Shown: positions 51,754 to 61,243, counted from the first letter of the stretch. The stretch: 62,636 nucleotides of DNA from a bacterium CG_4_9_14_3_um_filter_65_15 (GCA_002790835.1 PFVX01000007.1:1-62636); one strand, 5' to 3'. Notes: generated by a model not told the origin, from the sequence alone. Made by a program: numbers and translations.

Positions 51754-53323
51754 GGGAACCTGCACCGCGCCGTTGCCAATGGAAGACCTGAACACCGGCG
51801 GCGGAGAACTCCCGCACGAGATTCCCCTGCAGGGACAATTGCTCGGGCAGGTAGCCGTGCGGATCGAAATCCCAGTGGCGTGACCATACGAGCCAGGCTC
51901 CGTCCGCCCCGGTCAGGTTCGCGGACATATACTGGCGGGCCGCTTCAGGCCCGTCAAGCAGGTCACAACCGTAGGACCCGATGACCGGAATTCCATCCTC
52001 GAAATAATACTCCAATACCGACGTGACCACCGGAGCCACGACAGGCTGCGCGCCCAGTCCCCGGCTTTGCAGATAACCGGCTGCGGCCCTGATGTCTTCG
52101 CGAGCAAAGCGGGGATTCCAGAAGTATCCACCCAGGGACCACAGGGAGATGCCCACCAGAAGAACCCCCCATACGGGACGGACCCGGCGGGGCAGGCGCA
52201 GAAGCCCCGCTCCCAGCATGACCAGAAACCACGGCAGAACCGCCGCCAGGTAACGGGGATTCCAGGGCTTGATGTTTTTCCCCGCAAGCACCGCCAGCAA
52301 GAGAACCGGCAGAGCACTCCAGACCAGAAGCATCCACCGCTTCGGCAGGACCCAGGTGAGTGAGCGCAACAGGGGAACACCGACCGCCAAGCCCACCAGG
52401 CCCAGGACGGGAAACCAGGAGGCAAGCACCGCGGATCCCGACATCAGGTGCAGGTCGGTCAGGGAAGGGCCGCAACTGAACCCGCACGCGAAGCTGAAGA
52501 CGGTGTAGGGGATCGCCAACCAGGTGAAGGTCGAGGCGCCGCGCAGAGCCTGGCCCGTTTCGGTGCCCGGGAGGAGGCGATCAACGGCCCAGACACCCGA
52601 AGCCCTCAACAACCACGGAAGAATCAACAGCAGTCCCAGCACCATGGCGAACAGCCAAGGCCCATGGGGCCGACCCCCTCGCGAGAGCGGCAGCGAGACC
52701 CAGGTCACACCCAATGCCAGCCAGAAAAACAAGGCCGACAGGTTGGCCGCCATGGCCAGGCCGCCGCACAGCGCCAGGACCAGGGCGTGGCCCCATCCCC
52801 CCTTGCCGGCCCCCAGATCCTGGACCAGCCAACCCGCCAGGACGACGAACAGCATCAACAAGGCATAGCCCCGGATCTCTTGGCTGTACCAGACATGGAA
52901 GGGATTGACGGCAAGCAGGAGGGCGGCCAGCAACCCCAGGCGGCGCCCGCCCATGCGGGATGCGCAGAGGCCCAGGGCCGGTACCGTCAGGATGCCCGCC
53001 ACGGCAGAGGGAAGTCTCATCCAGAAAGCGCCCGGGTGCAGGCGCACAATCGGCCACAGTATGGCCTGGTCCAAGGGTCCCTGGATGGCGTCACGGATCT
53101 GGGGCCAGAACTCCAAGCCGACGCCCGGCCTGACCTGGCGCCAGGTCATGATCTCGTCCACCCACAGGGACTGGCCGTCGAGACGATACAAGCGGATCGC
53201 CGCCCCCAGTATGGAAACCCCCAGGAGCAACCAGGCGAATCCCGGCAAGGACTCTCCAGCCTCATCGGACAACCAGTCGCCGGCCGGCACCAGGGAGCGG
53301 GGCCTTGCTTCAGGGTTTGTCAC
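51740..53323 (-). CDS. GT39-type membrane glycosyltransferase (ArnT/PMT-like)
   Basis: This integral-membrane enzyme uses a polyprenyl-linked sugar donor. The 527-residue protein has about ten to eleven transmembrane helices. The first periplasmic loop has the acidic pair SLWVDEIMTW (about 52-61) that is catalytic in the family, and LAVNPFHVWYSQEIRGYALLM (about 138-158) is typical of it. The C-terminal periplasmic domain (about 420-527) is variable. The start is GTG 53323, overlapping the DUF3108 gene by 14 bp. The acceptor (lipid A, core or protein) is unknown. Confidence 0.82.
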   Translation of the reverse strand: MTNPEARPRSLVPAGDWLSDEAGESLPGFAWLLLGVSILGAAIRLYRLDGQSLWVDEIMTWRQVRPGVGLEFWPQIRDAIQGPLDQAILWPIVRLHPGAFWMRLPSAVAGILTVPALGLCASRMGGRRLGLLAALLLAVNPFHVWYSQEIRGYALLMLFVVLAGWLVQDLGAGKGGWGHALVLALCGGLAMAANLSALFFWLALGVTWVSLPLSRGGRPHGPWLFAMVLGLLLILPWLLRASGVWAVDRLLPGTETGQALRGASTFTWLAIPYTVFSFACGFSCGPSLTDLHLMSGSAVLASWFPVLGLVGLAVGVPLLRSLTWVLPKRWMLLVWSALPVLLLAVLAGKNIKPWNPRYLAAVLPWFLVMLGAGLLRLPRRVRPVWGVLLVGISLWSLGGYFWNPRFAREDIRAAAGYLQSRGLGAQPVVAPVVTSVLEYYFEDGIPVIGSYGCDLLDGPEAARQYMSANLTGADGAWLVWSRHWDFDPHGYLPEQLSLQGNLVREFSAAGVQVFHWQRRGAGSHEAK

Positions 53324-54137
53324 CGGTCACCTCGAGTTCCAACGCCCGCAGCGGCGTACCGATGCGGTAGGACTTCAGTTCGACGTCGATGGTGCCGACC
53401 GGCACCTTCGTCTTGATCATCACCGGAAGGCGGTTTGCGTCATCGGAAATATAGATCGTCAATTTGCCCTCGTGTTTGAACAATCCTTCGCCCTCGATGG
53501 CCGGCTCGACGACGAGGCAGCCGAACTCTCCTGCTTCGGTCTTGACCGTTTCCCGCCCGTGGACGTAGACCTTCAGATCGTAGGACTTTCCCGACGAATG
53601 GGCAGGCACGGAATAGACGGCGCCGGGGACGAGGTCGAGGTTGCGCACGTGGTAAAACGCCGACAGGACGTCCTGCACGGAGGAATCCACCTCGACCTGC
53701 TTGCCGTCGGCGTAATGGGCCAGGCCCGCATCATGATCGAACACCACTTCCACGGTGCGACGAAAATCCCCTTCCCGCAACCGCTTGGAGAAATAGATCG
53801 AGTACAGGCTGTCCACGGCGATGTACGACATCACCCGGTCGCGCACCTTGTAGAACGAGGAGAAGAAGCGGTTGCTGTTGGTGCGGCTCTCGATGTGGTA
53901 GCAACTGCGACCGTTGAAATCGATGACATCGCTGATTTCCAGCGTGGCTTCACCGGCGCTGATGGGCCCGTAGGTGATGTCGAAAACCAGCAACTCACCC
54001 GGGCCGTAAACCGTGGGAGCCGGTTCCACCTCAAGGGCGGTTGCGGACGGCTCTGCGGCTGCGATCCCGGCGCTGCAGAACAGCCCCACCAGCAGGAAGG
54101 CCCCAAGGTGGCGCATCATAATCCGGTTTGTGTTCAC
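53310..54137 (-). CDS. DUF3108 exported protein
   Basis: This 275-residue protein has a signal peptide (about 1-30) and a beta-rich domain of the DUF3108 type (GELLVFDITYGPISAGEATLEI and on). The family is found in many Gram-negatives with unknown function, and may bind a lipid or glycan. The start is GTG 54137, 7 nt after GGAGGG and overlapping the GT9 stop (GTGA). It lies between a GT9 and a GT39 gene, supporting an envelope-glycan role. Confidence 0.82.
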   Translation of the reverse strand: MNTNRIMMRHLGAFLLVGLFCSAGIAAAEPSATALEVEPAPTVYGPGELLVFDITYGPISAGEATLEISDVIDFNGRSCYHIESRTNSNRFFSSFYKVRDRVMSYIAVDSLYSIYFSKRLREGDFRRTVEVVFDHDAGLAHYADGKQVEVDSSVQDVLSAFYHVRNLDLVPGAVYSVPAHSSGKSYDLKVYVHGRETVKTEAGEFGCLVVEPAIEGEGLFKHEGKLTIYISDDANRLPVMIKTKVPVGTIDVELKSYRIGTPLRALELEVTGDKP

Positions 54138-55369
54138 GTGACATCCCTCCTGCGCAAATCCGCATGCGATACCCGTTCCGCATGAACACCCAATACCGCG
54201 TGGCGTTCCGGGCCGACGGGCCCGGTAGCCAACCCGGCCAGGACCGCCGTCACCTCCGACACGCGCAAGCCCGGCAGACAGCTGAAAGCCCCGCACTCGT
54301 GGAGGTGACAAGGATGACAGGGCGGCTGATGGGCCAGAACGGCGAAGCGGGGATCACGGTCATAGGGAAACCAGATCTCCGGTTCGGTCGGACCGAAAAG
54401 TCCGACGGTGGGCACATTCAACCCGACCGCCGCATGCATGATACCTCCGTCGACGCTGACCACGGCGCGCGCGCCGGCGATGACGTCCAGAACCGCTTTC
54501 AGCGGCAGAACGGGCAGCACCCCTCCCCGACCGGGTGGAATGGCGACCGCCGGACCGATTGGGCCCGACTTTCCCGACGGTGCGGTCAGCAAGACCATTT
54601 TCCCCCCGTCCCGAGCGGCCAGCTCCTCCGCCAGCCCCGACCATCGCCGGGAGGGCCACGCCTTGCTGGACCAGGTTGCACCGGGGGCCAAGACAAGATA
54701 GGGACTATCAGGATCGACACCCACTCCCGCAAGAGCCTGTCGCGCCATCTCTCCGGTAGTCCTCGGTCCCAGCTGCGGCAACACACCGGTCGCGGCGAAT
54801 TGGCGGGTCAACCAGGGCCCGAACTCCAGTCCGGTTTCCTCATGGCGCAACGGACCGAGCCGGCACAGATGGTCCCCCAACCCGCCGGGGGCCGTTTGTT
54901 CCCACGCTTCGGCTAGCAGGACATCCTCCCGCGACTTTACCGTATGGGTGTAGAGGGCGCGACGCCAACTGCGGGCACCCCCGATCCGGGCCGGAATACC
55001 TGCTGCCCGCAACAGCACGGCACTGCGGGGATTGAAGAACAGGTCCACCGCCAGGTCGTACCCGGTCGAACGCAACTCGCGCACGGTGGCCATAGCTCCG
55101 ATTCCTGCGCTGGAGTCAGCCCCATGGGACGACCTCGCTGGGGCATCCCGCCCCCGCCGACCGGCAGCCAGGACGTGCAATCGATCCAGCAGGGGATGGT
55201 CGGCCAACACCGGCGCCGCCGCACTTTCGCACAGGAATCCCAACTCGACCGCAGGGTCCCCCTGCTTGAGGGCAGTCAGGACGACCGTGGACATGACCAC
55301 GTCACCCAGATAGCGCAGGCGCGTGACCAGAATTCGCCGCACGGTTTTGCCGTCGAGGACCCATGTCAC
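54134..55369 (-). CDS. GT9 glycosyltransferase, heptosyltransferase-like
   Basis: This 411-residue protein has the N-terminal RILVTRLRYLGDVVMSTVVL (about 12-31) and the nucleotide-binding VSVDGGIMHAAVGLNVPTVGLFGPTEPE (about 295-322) of ADP-heptose-LPS transferases. An insertion of about 20-25 residues after the first hundred (a Gly/Arg/Ala-rich stretch) is unusual. The start is GTG 55369 (GTGA overlap with the phosphatase stop). Which heptose it adds cannot be told. Confidence 0.85.
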   Translation of the reverse strand: MTWVLDGKTVRRILVTRLRYLGDVVMSTVVLTALKQGDPAVELGFLCESAAAPVLADHPLLDRLHVLAAGRRGRDAPARSSHGADSSAGIGAMATVRELRSTGYDLAVDLFFNPRSAVLLRAAGIPARIGGARSWRRALYTHTVKSREDVLLAEAWEQTAPGGLGDHLCRLGPLRHEETGLEFGPWLTRQFAATGVLPQLGPRTTGEMARQALAGVGVDPDSPYLVLAPGATWSSKAWPSRRWSGLAEELAARDGGKMVLLTAPSGKSGPIGPAVAIPPGRGGVLPVLPLKAVLDVIAGARAVVSVDGGIMHAAVGLNVPTVGLFGPTEPEIWFPYDRDPRFAVLAHQPPCHPCHLHECGAFSCLPGLRVSEVTAVLAGLATGPVGPERHAVLGVHAERVSHADLRRRDVT

Positions 55370-55965
55370 GACTTGAGCTCCTCATGTCCCAGGACAAACT
55401 CCACGGCGGATGCAAGATCGTCCACAACCGGGATGGACAACCGGGGCCAACGCGCCCGGCACACCGGTTCCGAGTCCCGCCCGTAGCCGGTGCGAACCAG
55501 GATCGGCGAGATCCCCAGGTTCAAACCGAGCTCGACATCGCTGGTCTTGTCGCCCACGACAAAGGAGCGGGCATCCAGCCCCTCGACCAGTCCGATTTCC
55601 GCCAACAACCCCACGGCCGGCTTGCGGCAGGCGCATCCTGCGTCCGGAGCATGAGGGCAGAACATGAACGCATCAAACTCCACACCCTCAGCCGCCAGCA
55701 GATGGTCCATCCGTTCCATGACCGACTCGAGGGCACCGGGGCCGAAGAGTCCCCTCCCCAGACCGGACTGGTTGGATACCCCGCACAAGAACCATCCCGC
55801 AGCACGGGCCTGTGCCATGGCAGCGGCCGCACCGGGAACCAGTTCCACATCCTCGGGACGGTCAATGTACCCACGGTCCAGGATCACGACGCCGTCCCGA
55901 TCCACCAGCAGGACCTTCCAGGGAGGGTGCGGCCCCTTCCCTACGGGGGCTTTCCAGACGGTCAC
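55366..55965 (-). CDS. gmhB: HAD-IIIA phosphatase, D-glycero-heptose-1,7-bisphosphate 7-phosphatase-like
   Basis: GmhB makes heptose-1-phosphate for ADP-heptose. The HAD nucleophile motif is LLVDRDGVVILDRGY (about 20-34), followed by GVSNQSGLGRG (about 62-72), a zinc-loop cluster CPHAPDAGCACRKP (about 102-115, typical of GmhB and histidinol-phosphatase) and VGDKTSDVELG (about 134-144). 199 residues from GTG 55965, 8 nt after AAGGAG, overlapping waaF by GTGA. Position among GT9 genes favours GmhB over histidinol-phosphatase. Confidence 0.85.
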   Translation of the reverse strand: MTVWKAPVGKGPHPPWKVLLVDRDGVVILDRGYIDRPEDVELVPGAAAAMAQARAAGWFLCGVSNQSGLGRGLFGPGALESVMERMDHLLAAEGVEFDAFMFCPHAPDAGCACRKPAVGLLAEIGLVEGLDARSFVVGDKTSDVELGLNLGISPILVRTGYGRDSEPVCRARWPRLSIPVVDDLASAVEFVLGHEELKS

Positions 55966-57077
55966 GTCGCACGCTCCTTCCCGGGCGGCTGCGTTCGGCT
56001 TTCCAGAAGGTCCTCCACCGCGGCAAGGACCCCGTCCGCGGCCAGGGCGTCCAGACAGAACTGCGCCTGGTTGCACTCGGGGCGGAAACAGGGACTGCAG
56101 GCAAAACCATCGGGCTTGAGAACACGGGTCCGGTCGCCCAGCGGCGCGGTCCAGTTCGGATCCGAGGACCCGAACAACCCCACCGTGGGCGTACCCATCG
56201 CGGCCGCCAGATGCATCAGCCCGCTGTCGTTCCCCACGAATACCCGGGACCGACCCAGCAGATCACAGACCTGGGGCAAGCTGGTCCGCCCCACAAGGTC
56301 GACGACCCCCGCGTCCCCGGCCAACTCCCTGCGGACCATAAGCCCGCCCGAAGATTCGCCCAGGTAGGCCGGCCCCTCACCCAGGAGCACGAGCCGCACG
56401 CGGTGCCGCTTCACGGTCGTGGCGATAAACTCCAGCACTTTTGCCCGGGGCCACGCCTTGGCTCCACCATAGGTCGCGCCCACCCCCAAGGCCCACACGG
56501 GCGGACCCTCATCCCAACCCGGCACGACTTGCCGAGCGCAGCCGGGCAACAGCGGCCCGGTATCCGGTCCCGAGAAATCCGGAACCCGTCCGCGCAGTCG
56601 AACCAACAGCGCCCGCCCCAGAGCCACCAACTGATCACTGTAGTGGCCGTGACCGCGGCCGGGGAAATCGAGACCCGCATTCAGGAACAAGCCCCGCCCG
56701 TCGGTGCGGTAGCCGAAGCGTTGGGGGATTCCGGCCAACCGGGACACCAGACCCGCCCGCAAGGAGGGCGGGCCAATGACGATTGCGTCAGCCTTCAGTT
56801 CGCGGAGTTCACGAGCCAGCCGCCAGACTCCCGCCAATCCTCCATGCCTCCCCGACCGTTCCACCGGAAACACCGCAGCCAGGCGAGGGTCGGCATCGAA
56901 CAGGGGTGACCAGGCAGGCCGGACGGCCAGGAAAATGCCCGCCCGGACATCCCGGGCGCCGAACCGGGCTCGCGAAAGCAGGGATAGCAGGGGTGTGGTC
57001 ATGACCACGTCGCCGAGCCAGTTGGGGGCCAGCAGCAGAATTCGCGGTGCCCCGTGTTGCTCGGTGGGTATCATCAT
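55962..57077 (-). CDS. waaF: GT9 lipopolysaccharide heptosyltransferase II-like
   Basis: This 371-residue protein begins with RILLLAPNWLGDVVMTTPLLSLL (about 12-34), the classical WaaF start. ALGVGATYGGAKAWPRAKVLEF (about 193-214) and FVGNDSGLMHLAAAMGTPTVGLFGSSDP (about 273-300) follow. The overall pattern is closer to WaaF than to WaaC. Its start overlaps the next gene (57074) by four bases. The inner-core assignment is by similarity only. Confidence 0.85.
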   Translation of the reverse strand: MMIPTEQHGAPRILLLAPNWLGDVVMTTPLLSLLSRARFGARDVRAGIFLAVRPAWSPLFDADPRLAAVFPVERSGRHGGLAGVWRLARELRELKADAIVIGPPSLRAGLVSRLAGIPQRFGYRTDGRGLFLNAGLDFPGRGHGHYSDQLVALGRALLVRLRGRVPDFSGPDTGPLLPGCARQVVPGWDEGPPVWALGVGATYGGAKAWPRAKVLEFIATTVKRHRVRLVLLGEGPAYLGESSGGLMVRRELAGDAGVVDLVGRTSLPQVCDLLGRSRVFVGNDSGLMHLAAAMGTPTVGLFGSSDPNWTAPLGDRTRVLKPDGFACSPCFRPECNQAQFCLDALAADGVLAAVEDLLESRTQPPGKERAT

Positions 57078-58204
57078 GAAGAGCCAGGCAGACCCACCCC
57101 ATCGCCGCCCACCGGTTGGGAGGGGTTGCTCGTGCGACCTCTGGTCACCTCACTGACCGCCTCCATCAGGGTGGCGATGTCGACCTTTTCCCCCTTGGTC
57201 AAGGTCAGGACGCGGGCATTCGACCTTCCCCGGGGTCGCCAGCGAGGTCCGTCGTGAGGGCTAAACAGCCCCACCGCCGGAACACCCAGGGCCACGGCCA
57301 TGTGAAAGAAGTCCGTATTGCCCGAGATAAAGAGGTTGCACTGGGACAGCAGCAGAACCCGTTCCAGCAAATCGTCGCAGGGTAGTCCCACGGGCACCCG
57401 TCCCAGGCGATCGCTGAAGGCCTTGAGACGGGCCTCGTCGTCGGGCACGCCCAGGGGCAGAATGCGGCACACCAACTGGGTGCCAAGCTGCCGCGCGAGA
57501 AATTCCAGGTTGTCGAGGGCAAATGCAAAACCGGTCTTACCGGGCCCGGGGTCCACTCCGATGAGCATCTGATCGGGATTGGGCTTGTGGAAATGGATTT
57601 GCTGGGCGATGTGGCGCACCCGGTCCAGCGGCAGGGGCCAGCGGAAATCCAGCGGATGAGGATCGAGGCAGAGAAAAGGAGCCAGCCGCAATAATCTGTC
57701 CCCGAGGTAACCCTCGGAGTCGGGCTCGTCACCGGGCCGCAGCTCACAATTGATGGCCGGGTAATTCTTGCCGTGCGAGGGCCCCAGGCGTAGCCCAGCC
57801 CCCGAAGCCAGCGCGGCGAGTTCGAGCCGCGGATGGGACTCGAAGGACGCGACCACGGCCATGTCGTAACCGCCCTGCCCCAACTTCTTCAACAGGGAGG
57901 CGAAGGCGGGACGCCAGGGGCTGAGCTGCCTTTCGTGATACAGGGTACACTGGCGGGCAAGGCCGCTGGGCACCACCAGCGGAGCATGTTCCTCCGGCAG
58001 CAGAAAATCGATTTCCAGCTCCGGATGCCGTCGGCGCAGGGCATTCAACAGGGGCGCATGGAAGAGCAGCTCGCTCAAGTCACCCGTATCGATGCACAGC
58101 AGTCGCGAGCGGGGTCCCAACGCGTCGGGAACCTGAAAAGTCGTCTCGCTCCCCTTGCGATAGAAGGGGCGCATGAGCGAGGTCAGGATTCCGTGATCAC
58201 CCAA
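57074..58204 (-). CDS. third GT9-like glycosyltransferase, divergent
   Basis: This 376-residue protein is a weaker GT9 member. The N-terminal LLCIDTGDLSELLFHAPLLNALRRRHP (about 34-60) takes the place of the GDVV motif, and LFISGNTDFFHMAVALGVPAVGLFSPHDG (about 300-328) gives the C-terminal donor site. The start is probably TTG 58204 (AAGGGCGG about 6 nt upstream), 18 bp after the lon stop. It may transfer another sugar than heptose or be inactive, because GD and the first basic residue are altered. Confidence 0.75.
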   Translation of the reverse strand: MGDHGILTSLMRPFYRKGSETTFQVPDALGPRSRLLCIDTGDLSELLFHAPLLNALRRRHPELEIDFLLPEEHAPLVVPSGLARQCTLYHERQLSPWRPAFASLLKKLGQGGYDMAVVASFESHPRLELAALASGAGLRLGPSHGKNYPAINCELRPGDEPDSEGYLGDRLLRLAPFLCLDPHPLDFRWPLPLDRVRHIAQQIHFHKPNPDQMLIGVDPGPGKTGFAFALDNLEFLARQLGTQLVCRILPLGVPDDEARLKAFSDRLGRVPVGLPCDDLLERVLLLSQCNLFISGNTDFFHMAVALGVPAVGLFSPHDGPRWRPRGRSNARVLTLTKGEKVDIATLMEAVSEVTRGRTSNPSQPVGGDGVGLPGSS

Positions 58205-58222
58205 GTCGGTCCGCCCTTTGTC

Positions 58223-60610
58223 TTAATCCAGAACGCCGGGGAAGACGGTCTCCCACACCCGGTTCACATTTTTTACGGGCACGAATTCGATGGCGCTGCG
58301 GACTTCCTCGGGAACGTCCTCCAGGTCCACGGTATTGGATTCGGGGATGATGATCCTGCGGATGCCCGCGCGATGGGCGGCCAGGACCTTTTCCAGCAGC
58401 CCCCCGATGGGCAGCACCGCACCCGTCAGGGTGATTTCACCCGTCATCGCCGTGCGTCGGTCGATGGGCTTTTTGAGCAACAGCGAAAGCAGGACCGAAG
58501 CCATGGCGATGCCGGCGCTGGGACCGTCCTTGGGGATGGCCCCGGCAGGCAGATGGATGTGAACGTCCCGCTTGCTGAAGAAATCCTGATACTCCGGCTT
58601 GGCCCCGAACCGATGGCGAAGGTAGCTGTAGGCCGCGCTGGCCGATTCCTGCATGACGCTGCCCACCTGGCCGGTGAGGTTCAGGGCCCCGCGCCCACCG
58701 GGCAAGGACACTCCTTCGATATAGAGGATCTTGCCGCCGACCTGGGTCCAGGCCAGGCCGGTGACCACCCCGACCACCAATCGCGTGCGGAGGGTGTCCT
58801 CACGATAGCTGGGCGGCCCCAGGTATTCTTCCAGGCTGCGCGCGGTGACGCTCTGTTTCTTGCGCCGTCCCTTGGCGACATCGGTGGCGACCTTGCGGCA
58901 AACCGAACCGATCTCCCGCTCCAGGTTCCGCACCCCGGCCTCACGGGTATGGTTCTCGATGATGGACATCAGACCCGCGTCGGTGAATCGGATGTACGTG
59001 CCCGACAGCCCGTTGGCGTCAACCTGGCGCGGGACCAGGTAGCGCTTGGCGATCTGCAGTTTTTCCAGATTGGTGTATCCCGCCAGCTGGATGATCTCCA
59101 TGCGATCCAGCAGGGGTCGCGGGATGGTGTCGAGCATGTTGGCGGTGGTGATGAACATTACCGACGAGAGATCGAAGGGCAGAGTGAGGTAATGGTCGGT
59201 GAAGGACGAGTTCTGTTCGGGATCCAGAACCTCCAGCAGCGCGCTGGCCGGATCACCGCGGAAGTCCTGCCCCAGCTTGTCGATCTCGTCCAACATGAAG
59301 ACGGGATTGTTGGTCCCGCAATCCTTCATGCCGGCAATGATGCGGCCGGGCATGGCGCCCACATAGGTTCGCCGATGGCCGCGGATTTCCGCCTCGTCCC
59401 GCATCCCGCCCAGGGAGAAACGGAAAAACTTCCGTCCCACGGCGTCGGCGATGCTGCGCCCCAGACTGGTCTTGCCCACGCCGGGCGGCCCCACCAGGCA
59501 GAGGATCGGCCCCCGGTGGTCCCTCTTCAGCTTGCGCACGGCCAGGTACTCGATGATCCGTTCCTTGACGTCTTCCAGGCCGTAGTGGTCCCGGTTCAGG
59601 ACCTCCTCGGCCCGCTTGAGATTCAGCTTGTCGTCACTGGAGACGGACCACGGCAGGTCCAGAATCCAGTCCAGGAAGGTTTTGCTGACGGTGTACTCGC
59701 TGGCACCGGGAGACATGCGGGACAGGCGGTCGAATTCCCTCTCCGCAGCCGCCTGAACATTTTTCGGCAGGTCGGCCTCGGCAATGCGGGCCTGGAGTTC
59801 ATCCAGTTCCACCGAGCCCTCGTCGGCTTCTCCCAATTCCCGCTGGATGGCCTTGAGCTGCTGGCGCAGATAGTATTCCCGCTGATCCTTGTCGATGGAC
59901 TTGCGGACCCGGGTCTGGAGCTTCTGCCCCAATTCCAGCACATCCAGCTCCCGCAGGACGATCTTGGACAGCATCTGCAGTCGCTTGCGGGGAGCCGGTT
60001 CCTCGAGGATCTGCTGCTTTTCCGCCACCTCGATGTCCAGGTTGGTGGCCACCAGATCGGCGAGACGACCGGGGTCGTCGATATTCATCACCACGACCTT
60101 GAGTTCCTCGGACAAGGACTCGTTGGCATCGATGATCTTCATGAAGTTGTTGGCCACGCCGCGCATGTACGCAAGGGTCCGCGAATCGTCCTGCACGTCC
60201 TCGCCGATCAACTCGACGCGGGCTTTCATGTAGGGTTCGCTGGTCACGAATTCCGTGATCCGGCACCGGGCCACCCCCTGCCCCAGCAACCGCATGCTCC
60301 CGTCGGGGAAACGCAGCATCTTCTGGATCCGCACCGCAGTGCCCACCCGGTAGATCAGATCCTGATCCCGGATGTCCTCGTCCTCGGTGTCGTCATCCGG
60401 CAGGTCCTGTTGCGTAAACGCACCCAGGATCTTGTCCCCGGCAAGGCAGTCGTCGGCCAGGCGCACCAGGTTGGCGTCGCTAAGCACCAGCGGCACCATC
60501 ATGGACGGGAAAATGACCGCCTCGCTGATGGGCAGGATGGGCATTTCAGCCGGCAGGGTGATCTCCCCCGCAGATGAGGCATCCAGGGTCTCGCTGGAGA
60601 TGTCGGACAT
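58223..60610 (-). CDS. lon: Lon ATP-dependent protease
   Basis: Lon degrades misfolded and regulatory proteins. The 795-residue protein has the LON N-domain (about 20-215), AAA module with Walker A CLVGPPGVGKTSLG and Walker B VFMLDEIDKLG, and the protease domain with the Ser-Lys dyad Ser698 (KDGPSAGIAM) and Lys741 (GGLLEKVLAA), spaced by 43 residues as in E. coli. AAGGAG is 9 nt before ATG 60610. It lies 66 bp after hsp20 and directly before a GT9 gene. Confidence 0.95.
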   Translation of the reverse strand: MSDISSETLDASSAGEITLPAEMPILPISEAVIFPSMMVPLVLSDANLVRLADDCLAGDKILGAFTQQDLPDDDTEDEDIRDQDLIYRVGTAVRIQKMLRFPDGSMRLLGQGVARCRITEFVTSEPYMKARVELIGEDVQDDSRTLAYMRGVANNFMKIIDANESLSEELKVVVMNIDDPGRLADLVATNLDIEVAEKQQILEEPAPRKRLQMLSKIVLRELDVLELGQKLQTRVRKSIDKDQREYYLRQQLKAIQRELGEADEGSVELDELQARIAEADLPKNVQAAAEREFDRLSRMSPGASEYTVSKTFLDWILDLPWSVSSDDKLNLKRAEEVLNRDHYGLEDVKERIIEYLAVRKLKRDHRGPILCLVGPPGVGKTSLGRSIADAVGRKFFRFSLGGMRDEAEIRGHRRTYVGAMPGRIIAGMKDCGTNNPVFMLDEIDKLGQDFRGDPASALLEVLDPEQNSSFTDHYLTLPFDLSSVMFITTANMLDTIPRPLLDRMEIIQLAGYTNLEKLQIAKRYLVPRQVDANGLSGTYIRFTDAGLMSIIENHTREAGVRNLEREIGSVCRKVATDVAKGRRKKQSVTARSLEEYLGPPSYREDTLRTRLVVGVVTGLAWTQVGGKILYIEGVSLPGGRGALNLTGQVGSVMQESASAAYSYLRHRFGAKPEYQDFFSKRDVHIHLPAGAIPKDGPSAGIAMASVLLSLLLKKPIDRRTAMTGEITLTGAVLPIGGLLEKVLAAHRAGIRRIIIPESNTVDLEDVPEEVRSAIEFVPVKNVNRVWETVFPGVLD

Positions 60611-60676
60611 GAAATGCAGCTCCTTCCACGTGGTGTCCGGCTCGGCGGGGACGTCGTGCGCCCCGCCCTGCCCGGG

Positions 60677-61111
60677 TCAAGGGTCGACGTCGATCTGCCG
60701 GGATCCCGACGGAGTCGTGTCGCCCTTGACGAAAGTAATATACAGGAAGCCGTTTCGATACCGGGCAACGGCGGATGTGGGATCAACGCCCGGTATCAGG
60801 GGAACCCTGCGGGCGAAAGGGCCCACGCTGATTTCCATTTCATGGAAGTGCTTCTTCCCCGGAGGGGAGATGTCCTGCCGGATTCCCTTGACGACCAGAT
60901 TGTTGGCATCGGCCTGCACTTCGATCCGGGCGGGATCGAGACCGGCCAATTCGATCTGCACCACGAAGGCGTCCTCGGTTTCGTAGGCGTCGGCCGGCGG
61001 TCGCCAGCACATTTCCGACTCCCCCGGCAAGATTCCGCCGCGCCGGGAGTAGGAAGTCACCAGGATTTCGAAAATTTCCTCGAGGTCACCCATGCGGTCG
61101 GGCTTGCTCAT
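60677..61111 (-). CDS. Hsp20/alpha-crystallin small heat-shock protein
   Basis: This 144-residue protein is one alpha-crystallin domain (about 30-130): ADAYETEDAFVVQIELAGLDPARIEV (about 37-62), NNLVVKGIRQ and the closing FARRVPLIPGVDPTSAVARYRNGFLYITF. The C-terminal IxI motif is lacking and the tail is short. It probably holds unfolded proteins as an ATP-independent chaperone. It is first in a unit with lon; a good sigma-70 promoter lies upstream. Confidence 0.88.
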   Translation of the reverse strand: MSKPDRMGDLEEIFEILVTSYSRRGGILPGESEMCWRPPADAYETEDAFVVQIELAGLDPARIEVQADANNLVVKGIRQDISPPGKKHFHEMEISVGPFARRVPLIPGVDPTSAVARYRNGFLYITFVKGDTTPSGSRQIDVDP

Positions 61112-61165
61112 ATCCCATCCACCTGTCCGGGGAACACGTCGGTTCAGGAATCATTGACGGACATT

Positions 61166-61194
61166 ATGCTAACGGCGCCCGGCGGGGCCGTCAA
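61166..61194 (-). promoter_or_regulatory. sigma-70 promoter of hsp20-lon
   Basis: TTGACG (61194-61189 on the minus strand, 5 of 6) and TAGCAT (61171-61166, 4 of 6) are 17 bp apart and lie about 55 bp before the hsp20 start. A tandem 14-mer repeat stands just upstream. Confidence 0.6.
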
Positions 61195-61195
61195 C

Positions 61196-61223
61196 AAGTC
61201 CCATGGATCAGGTCCCATGAATC
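61196..61223 (-). repeat. tandem 14-bp repeat upstream of the hsp20 promoter
   Basis: On the plus strand AAGTCCCATGGATC (61196-61209) is followed directly by AGGTCCCATGAATC (61210-61223), with two mismatches in 14. It lies between the lexA stop and the -35 of hsp20, where an activator or repressor could bind. Confidence 0.5.
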
Positions 61224-61243
61224 CTTCCGCAGACCCGGGCAGG

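Noticed and set aside
57833-60577. Plus-strand open frame of 914 codons opposite lon
   Set aside because: It mirrors lon in antisense, shows no ribosome site or domain, and has skewed composition.
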